DNA of 10,082 bases, taken from NCBI GenBank assembly GCA_003452655.1, contig DMNR01000176.1, positions 1 to 10,082 on the forward strand, in the 5' to 3' direction. Under the pieces are notes generated by a model. The model saw only the letters and a list, made by a program, of their open reading frames with translations, was not told the origin of the DNA and did no database searches. How positions within the stretch are numbered: the stretch's first letter is position 1; each line of letters begins with the position of its first letter. The stretch comes from Actinomycetota bacterium. Lineage in GTDB: Bacteria; Actinomycetota; Actinomycetes; S36-B12; UBA10799. Below are positions 6,957 to 10,082 of the stretch, one piece after another. A program made the position numbers and the translations under genes.

Positions 6957-6994
6957 AAAGACCCCGGCGAGATAATCTCTACCGGGGTCTTTCG
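6955..6994 (-). terminator. Rho-independent-type terminator of the HU gene
   Basis: CGAAAGACCCCGG (6955-6967) and CCGGGGTCTTTCG (6982-6994) form a perfect 13-base stem, 13 bases past the HU stop codon. The 14-base loop contains a further small GAGA/TCTC stem. On the minus strand the stem ends in TCTTTCG, a short T-run. It can also fold on the plus strand. Confidence 0.85.
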
Positions 6995-7007
6995 GTGCTT
7001 GTGAGGA

Positions 7008-7283
7008 CTACTTGTTGACGGTGTCCTTCAATGCGGTTGCTGGCTTGAATGCAGCGGCGGTGCGTGCCTTGATTTCGACAGGCTCACCGGTCTGCGGGTT
7101 GCGGCCAGTGCGGGCGGGACGATCCGAAAGTGCGAACGTTCCGAAACCGGACAGGGCAACCTTGCGGTCCTTCTTCAGACCTTCGACGATCGACTCGGTA
7201 ACGGCGCTGAGTGCAGCAGAAGCTTCCTTCGTCGAGACGTCAAGCTTTTCGGCAATCGAGGCCACGAGCTCAGAGTGAATCAT
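7008..7283 (-). CDS. HU-family DNA-binding protein
   Basis: This is a 91-residue histone-like nucleoid protein that binds and bends DNA as a dimer in the cytoplasm. The N-terminal helical dimer part (1-42, SELVASIAEKLDVSTKEASAAL) is followed by the core GFGTF (46-50) and the DNA-binding beta arm with RPARTGRNPQTGEPVEI (55-71), including the proline (Pro63) that inserts between base pairs. The length equals that of the short HU form; the long Lys/Ala-rich C-terminal tail of mycobacterial HupB is absent. The ATG has AGGG (7290-7293, minus strand) six bases upstream. It is a single-gene unit, with a strong terminator downstream and a 154-base gap before the preceding MFS gene. Confidence 0.97.
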   Translation of the reverse strand: MIHSELVASIAEKLDVSTKEASAALSAVTESIVEGLKKDRKVALSGFGTFALSDRPARTGRNPQTGEPVEIKARTAAAFKPATALKDTVNK

Positions 7284-7437
7284 TGGTATCCCTACTCATA
7301 GACAGTAACTATGCGGTTAGAACGTAACAGCGACCCCGCCACCGTCCGGCGAATGGCCCCCTCGTTTCGCGTAGATCCTTGGTTTTGTTGGGTTCCGGGG
7401 TCTGGGCGGGTCTCGGCCCAAAGCGCGACCTTCGTGC

Positions 7438-8649
7438 TCAGCCGAGCCGTCGGCCGACGGCAAGTAGACCAACGGCGGCGAGGGCGGACACGATTCCGGC
7501 GATCATCATTGGGGTGGTTCCCAGCCCACTGCCAGAGGTCCAGGCGAGCCCGGCCCAGACGCCGGCGAGCAAGATCGCGCCACCGGTTAGACCCTGCATC
7601 AAACCCTGGGCATGACCCCGCTGTTCGGGCGGGCACAGGCTCGAGATCCAGGCCTTCCCAACTCCATCGGTTATTCCCGCGAATCCTCCGTAGACCAAGA
7701 GCAGCAGGACCGAGACCCATCCGGTGTCGGCGATGGCGAGACCGATGTAGCCGATCGCGAAGCAGATCAATCCGAGCGCATACACGCGTGCTCGCGGCCA
7801 GCGGTCAGATAGCGCGCCTGCGGGGAACGCAATCGCCGCGTTTGCCAGGTTGAACAGTGCGTAGGTGGCGACTACCGACATGGTCGAGAAGCCTTGTTCG
7901 TTGAGGTGAAGCAGCAGCAACGCGTCGGGGAAGTTCACCAGAGCGATGACTGCAAGAAGGCCCGCGATAAGGCGTACTCGTGGTGGCAGCGGTGGTGCTT
8001 TGGGTCGCGCAGTGGTGGTCAATTGCTCGGAGTTGGCGGGCCCGGCGGGAGGCTGCAGTTTGGGTCGACGCTTCTCGACCGCGAGTGGAACGAGCGCGAC
8101 GCTGATTAGCGCGGGAATCACAGCAACCCAGAGCGCGACCTGGATGTTTCCCGAAGCGGCAGCGAGTACAGCTAGACCGACCAGCGGCCCAATTACGGCA
8201 CCCAATGTGTCGGCCGCTCGGTGGAAGCCGAAGACCTTGCCCATTGAGGTTGTGGCGACACCATCGGCCAGCAGCGCATCGCGGGGTGCTCCCCGGATCC
8301 CCTTGCCGACGCGGTCAACGACGCGCCCGGCCAGCACACCCGGCCAGACGGTCGCCGCCGCGATGATGATCTTCCCTACGGCTGCAAGTCCGTAGCCGGT
8401 TGCGACGGCCGGCTTGCGTCCAACCCGATCAGAAGTTCGGCCGGAGATGTACTTGATCAACGCCGCCACACCCTCGGCGATGCCTTCCACGATTCCCACC
8501 ACGGCCGCAGGTGCGCCGAGAGTTGTTGTCAGCAGAATTGGCAGCAAGGGGTAGAGCATCTCGCTAGCCGCGTCCTGCGCGAGTGAAACCGCGGACAGGA
8601 CCTTGACGTTGCGAGTCAGCCAGGGTTTGGCCTCGGAGGCTTCGCTCAC
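7438..8649 (-). CDS. Major facilitator superfamily transporter, probable exporter
   Basis: This 403-residue inner-membrane protein has the usual twelve-helix layout: six helices before and six after a cytoplasmic loop at about 190-224 that is rich in Pro, Lys and Arg. MFS motif A is present between helices 2 and 3 (GRTSDRVGRKP, 70-80), with a second copy in the C-terminal half (GALSDRWPRAR, 278-288). The segment GRVVDRVGKGIRGAPRDALLAD (108-129 region) and the opening LAQDAASEMLYPLLP are characteristic of one bacterial subgroup of exporters with unassigned substrates. The GTG start has AGG about eight bases upstream and lies 22 bases after the stop of the upstream membrane-protein gene, so the two are probably co-transcribed. 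A weak 5-base hairpin (7403-7420) follows the stop without a T-tract. The substrate is unknown. Confidence 0.92.
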   Translation of the reverse strand: MSEASEAKPWLTRNVKVLSAVSLAQDAASEMLYPLLPILLTTTLGAPAAVVGIVEGIAEGVAALIKYISGRTSDRVGRKPAVATGYGLAAVGKIIIAAATVWPGVLAGRVVDRVGKGIRGAPRDALLADGVATTSMGKVFGFHRAADTLGAVIGPLVGLAVLAAASGNIQVALWVAVIPALISVALVPLAVEKRRPKLQPPAGPANSEQLTTTARPKAPPLPPRVRLIAGLLAVIALVNFPDALLLLHLNEQGFSTMSVVATYALFNLANAAIAFPAGALSDRWPRARVYALGLICFAIGYIGLAIADTGWVSVLLLLVYGGFAGITDGVGKAWISSLCPPEQRGHAQGLMQGLTGGAILLAGVWAGLAWTSGSGLGTTPMMIAGIVSALAAVGLLAVGRRLG

Positions 8650-8671
8650 GCGGGCAGCCTATGCGTTCAGG

Positions 8672-9343
8672 TCAAAGGGTGCCGAGGGCTTGGGTCAGCA
8701 CGATGTAGATCATGCATAGGGAGAAGAGCGCCTGAGTGAGCATCCATAACTTCGCCCAGTGACGCAGCGGCGAGACATCGGCGGGACCCAAGGCCATGGC
8801 CGTGTAGAAGGACAGCGCCAGGTAGTCAACGAATTGGGGATACCAGAACTCACCTTCCGGTTGTTCGCGGTCTTGTTCAGGGAACGCAAACGAAGGCCGT
8901 ACCGCGGTGCTGCCTTGGGCACGGGCAGCCGGTCCCCCGCAGTCTAAATACCAGTACCAAAGCCCGAAAGTGATGTTGATGGTGAACCACAGAACGACGG
9001 CAACACGAAGCAGTTCGAGCGCGACGATGGCTTCAGGGTCGCCGAGGACGACCAAGATCACTCGAAGCGCCGTGGCGAGTGCAACTAGTGTGATGACGGC
9101 GATCAATATCCCGGACAGCACGCGAGCCCAACGCCGCTCATGGTCGAGGCCTCTGGGATCTGCAATAACCAAGATGAGGAGCAATACGAGGATCAGCGCC
9201 GGGTAGAGCAGGTGGCCGACTTCGGTGACCTGATAGACGGTTGGCATTAGGAGGTTCATCGCGGCTACGGCAATGACTGCGATCGCCATTGGAAGGCGGG
9301 ATTCACCCACCCGTGGTGCACCGTGACCCTCACGTCGCAGCAC
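8672..9343 (-). CDS. Membrane protein with ion-channel-like pore segment
   Basis: This 223-residue membrane protein is of unassigned function. Helices fall at about 19-35, 45-62, 75-101, 107-133 and 195-221. Before the last helix the segment FVDYLALSFYTAMALGPADV (172-191) resembles the pore helix and filter region of two-helix potassium channels, but the TxGYG filter is missing (MALGPAD instead). Similar hypothetical actinobacterial proteins carry LSFTTATAFSPTDTMPL at this place. I place the start at GTG 9341-9343 because GGGAG (9352-9356, minus strand) lies eight bases upstream; an in-frame GTG at 9350-9352 would overlap that site and add three residues. It probably forms an operon with the MFS gene downstream. 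Ion conduction is speculation. Confidence 0.8.
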   Translation of the reverse strand: MLRREGHGAPRVGESRLPMAIAVIAVAAMNLLMPTVYQVTEVGHLLYPALILVLLLILVIADPRGLDHERRWARVLSGILIAVITLVALATALRVILVVLGDPEAIVALELLRVAVVLWFTINITFGLWYWYLDCGGPAARAQGSTAVRPSFAFPEQDREQPEGEFWYPQFVDYLALSFYTAMALGPADVSPLRHWAKLWMLTQALFSLCMIYIVLTQALGTL

Positions 9344-9351
9344 TACGCACA

Positions 9352-9356
9352 CTCCC
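9352..9356 (-). promoter_or_regulatory. Ribosome binding site that decides the start of the channel-like gene
   Basis: GGGAG on the minus strand is followed by eight bases and then GTG at 9343-9341. The longer reading frame starts with a GTG that shares a base with this site, so the shorter start is favoured. Confidence 0.6.
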
Positions 9357-9469
9357 GATCTGACCCTGTATACCTGTGCGAATCATGCCGCATGCCGAAC
9401 ATGAATTAGCGGAATCACGGATCTAGTCCGACCGCGTAGATGCAGCGGTGCGCTGGGGTGGCGGCGCTC

Positions 9470-9997
9470 TCAGTGCGGTTTGAGGAGTAACTGAAGACAA
9501 ATCACCACAAAGCCGATGAGGAAGCCTGCCAGCGCCGCGCCGATCAACCTCCATCCCCGATAGCCCGACCGTCGGCCGGCGATCCAGCCCCAGAATCCAA
9601 GCGAAATGACTCCGAAATACAACATGATGATGATCGACGTCGCAATTGATGCTTTGAATAGGCCGATGAGCACGAAGAACACGGCAAGGGGAGGGAGGCC
9701 GACGAGAAGAAACTGAGCAGACTGGCCGCCCATGTGGCGCCAGTCCATGGCCGATGGCGCATGGCCCGCGCGAATTTGGAATTCCAGTACCTCGGCAAAT
9801 AGGTGGGCAAGCACTAGTGCCAGCATCGGCCCCACAACCACCAGTACGACGCCGAATACGCGAGACAGATCCGTCCAGCCCTCAAAGACGGCGAGCACCG
9901 ACATCAAGGTCACAGTTCCGTAGACCCAGATTCGAACGTTGATCGTCATCGGTCCCATGCGGATCGGACGAACCGTCGTGCCTTGCTCAGTAGCCAT
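9470..9997 (-). CDS. Small five-helix integral membrane protein, unknown function
   Basis: This 175-residue membrane protein has hydrophobic helices near 24-38, 46-66, 93-113, 118-140 and 148-172. It opens with WVYGTVTLMSVLA and has a conserved-looking LVLAHLFAEVLEFQ (61-74) and GRRSGYRGWRLIGAAL (141-156). I recall similar unnamed actinobacterial membrane proteins with YGT...LAHxYA and a C-terminal GxRGxRL segment, but no function. I chose ATG 9995-9997 over a TTG at 10022-10024 that would add nine residues, because the extra residues include a Cys-Cys-Trp run unlike an N-terminus and have no ribosome site. The ATG itself has only a weak GCTGG upstream. It is separated from the channel-like gene by 126 bases with no clear terminator, so co-transcription is uncertain. 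Confidence 0.75.
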   Translation of the reverse strand: MATEQGTTVRPIRMGPMTINVRIWVYGTVTLMSVLAVFEGWTDLSRVFGVVLVVVGPMLALVLAHLFAEVLEFQIRAGHAPSAMDWRHMGGQSAQFLLVGLPPLAVFFVLIGLFKASIATSIIIMLYFGVISLGFWGWIAGRRSGYRGWRLIGAALAGFLIGFVVICLQLLLKPH

Positions 9998-10082
9998 CCA
10001 GCAACAGTATTCGACGCCCAGCAACCACGTTGGCCCGACGAACAGCTTAACGTCAGCGTCCGGCCGACCCTCAAGATCAAAA

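Noticed and set aside
7311..7853. Plus-strand Arg-rich 180-residue frame
   Set aside because: It is antisense to the MFS gene with low-complexity Arg content and no signal of a real protein.
9353..9469. Promoter of the channel-like gene (TATACA on the minus strand at 9372-9367)
   Set aside because: The -10-like hexamer has no acceptable -35 at the normal distance, so I do not list it.
1..10082. CRISPR array, insertion sequence or prophage signs
   Set aside because: I saw no spaced direct repeats, transposase motifs or terminal inverted repeats anywhere in the window.

Overview
The window looks like a chromosomal segment of a high-G+C Gram-positive bacterium (Actinomycetota). The reasons are GC-rich third positions, frequent GTG starts, a neocarzinostatin-like secreted domain, a class E/F-like sortase fold and actinobacterial-type membrane protein families. 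I cannot place it to genus.

Layout. (1) Left edge, minus strand: the 5' three quarters of pstC, the phosphate ABC transporter permease, running out of the window. (2) Divergent from it on the plus strand are three genes. The first is a 627-residue surface protein that fuses a neocarzinostatin-like domain to a PstS-like fold and ends in a low-complexity stalk, an FARTG motif, a hydrophobic helix and a basic tail. The second, overlapping it by 4 bases, is a sortase-family membrane protein in which all three catalytic positions are replaced (His to Arg155, Cys to Ser212, Arg to Asp221). The third, after a 143-base gap, is a second secreted PstS-like protein with an Ig-like domain and a Lys-rich C-terminal domain. 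(3) Minus strand, convergent: a secreted endonuclease/exonuclease/phosphatase-fold enzyme with all its catalytic motifs, separated from the plus-strand block by a strong bidirectional hairpin. (4) Minus strand: a histone-like HU gene with a strong terminator. (5) Minus strand: a major facilitator exporter, a channel-like membrane protein just upstream of it, and an unrelated small five-helix membrane protein.

How the genes may work together. PstC and the two PstS-like proteins suggest a phosphate acquisition locus. The secreted EEP enzyme could release phosphate outside the cell from nucleic acid or phospholipid. The most unusual part is the translationally coupled pair made of the NCS-PstS-like surface protein and the pseudo-sortase. 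The first carries a sorting-signal-like C-terminus, but its PstS phosphate-binding positions look degenerate. The second keeps the sortase fold signature but has lost the chemistry. I read this as a possible non-catalytic surface scaffold or phosphate-sensing module derived from a substrate-binding protein and a sortase. That function is inference.
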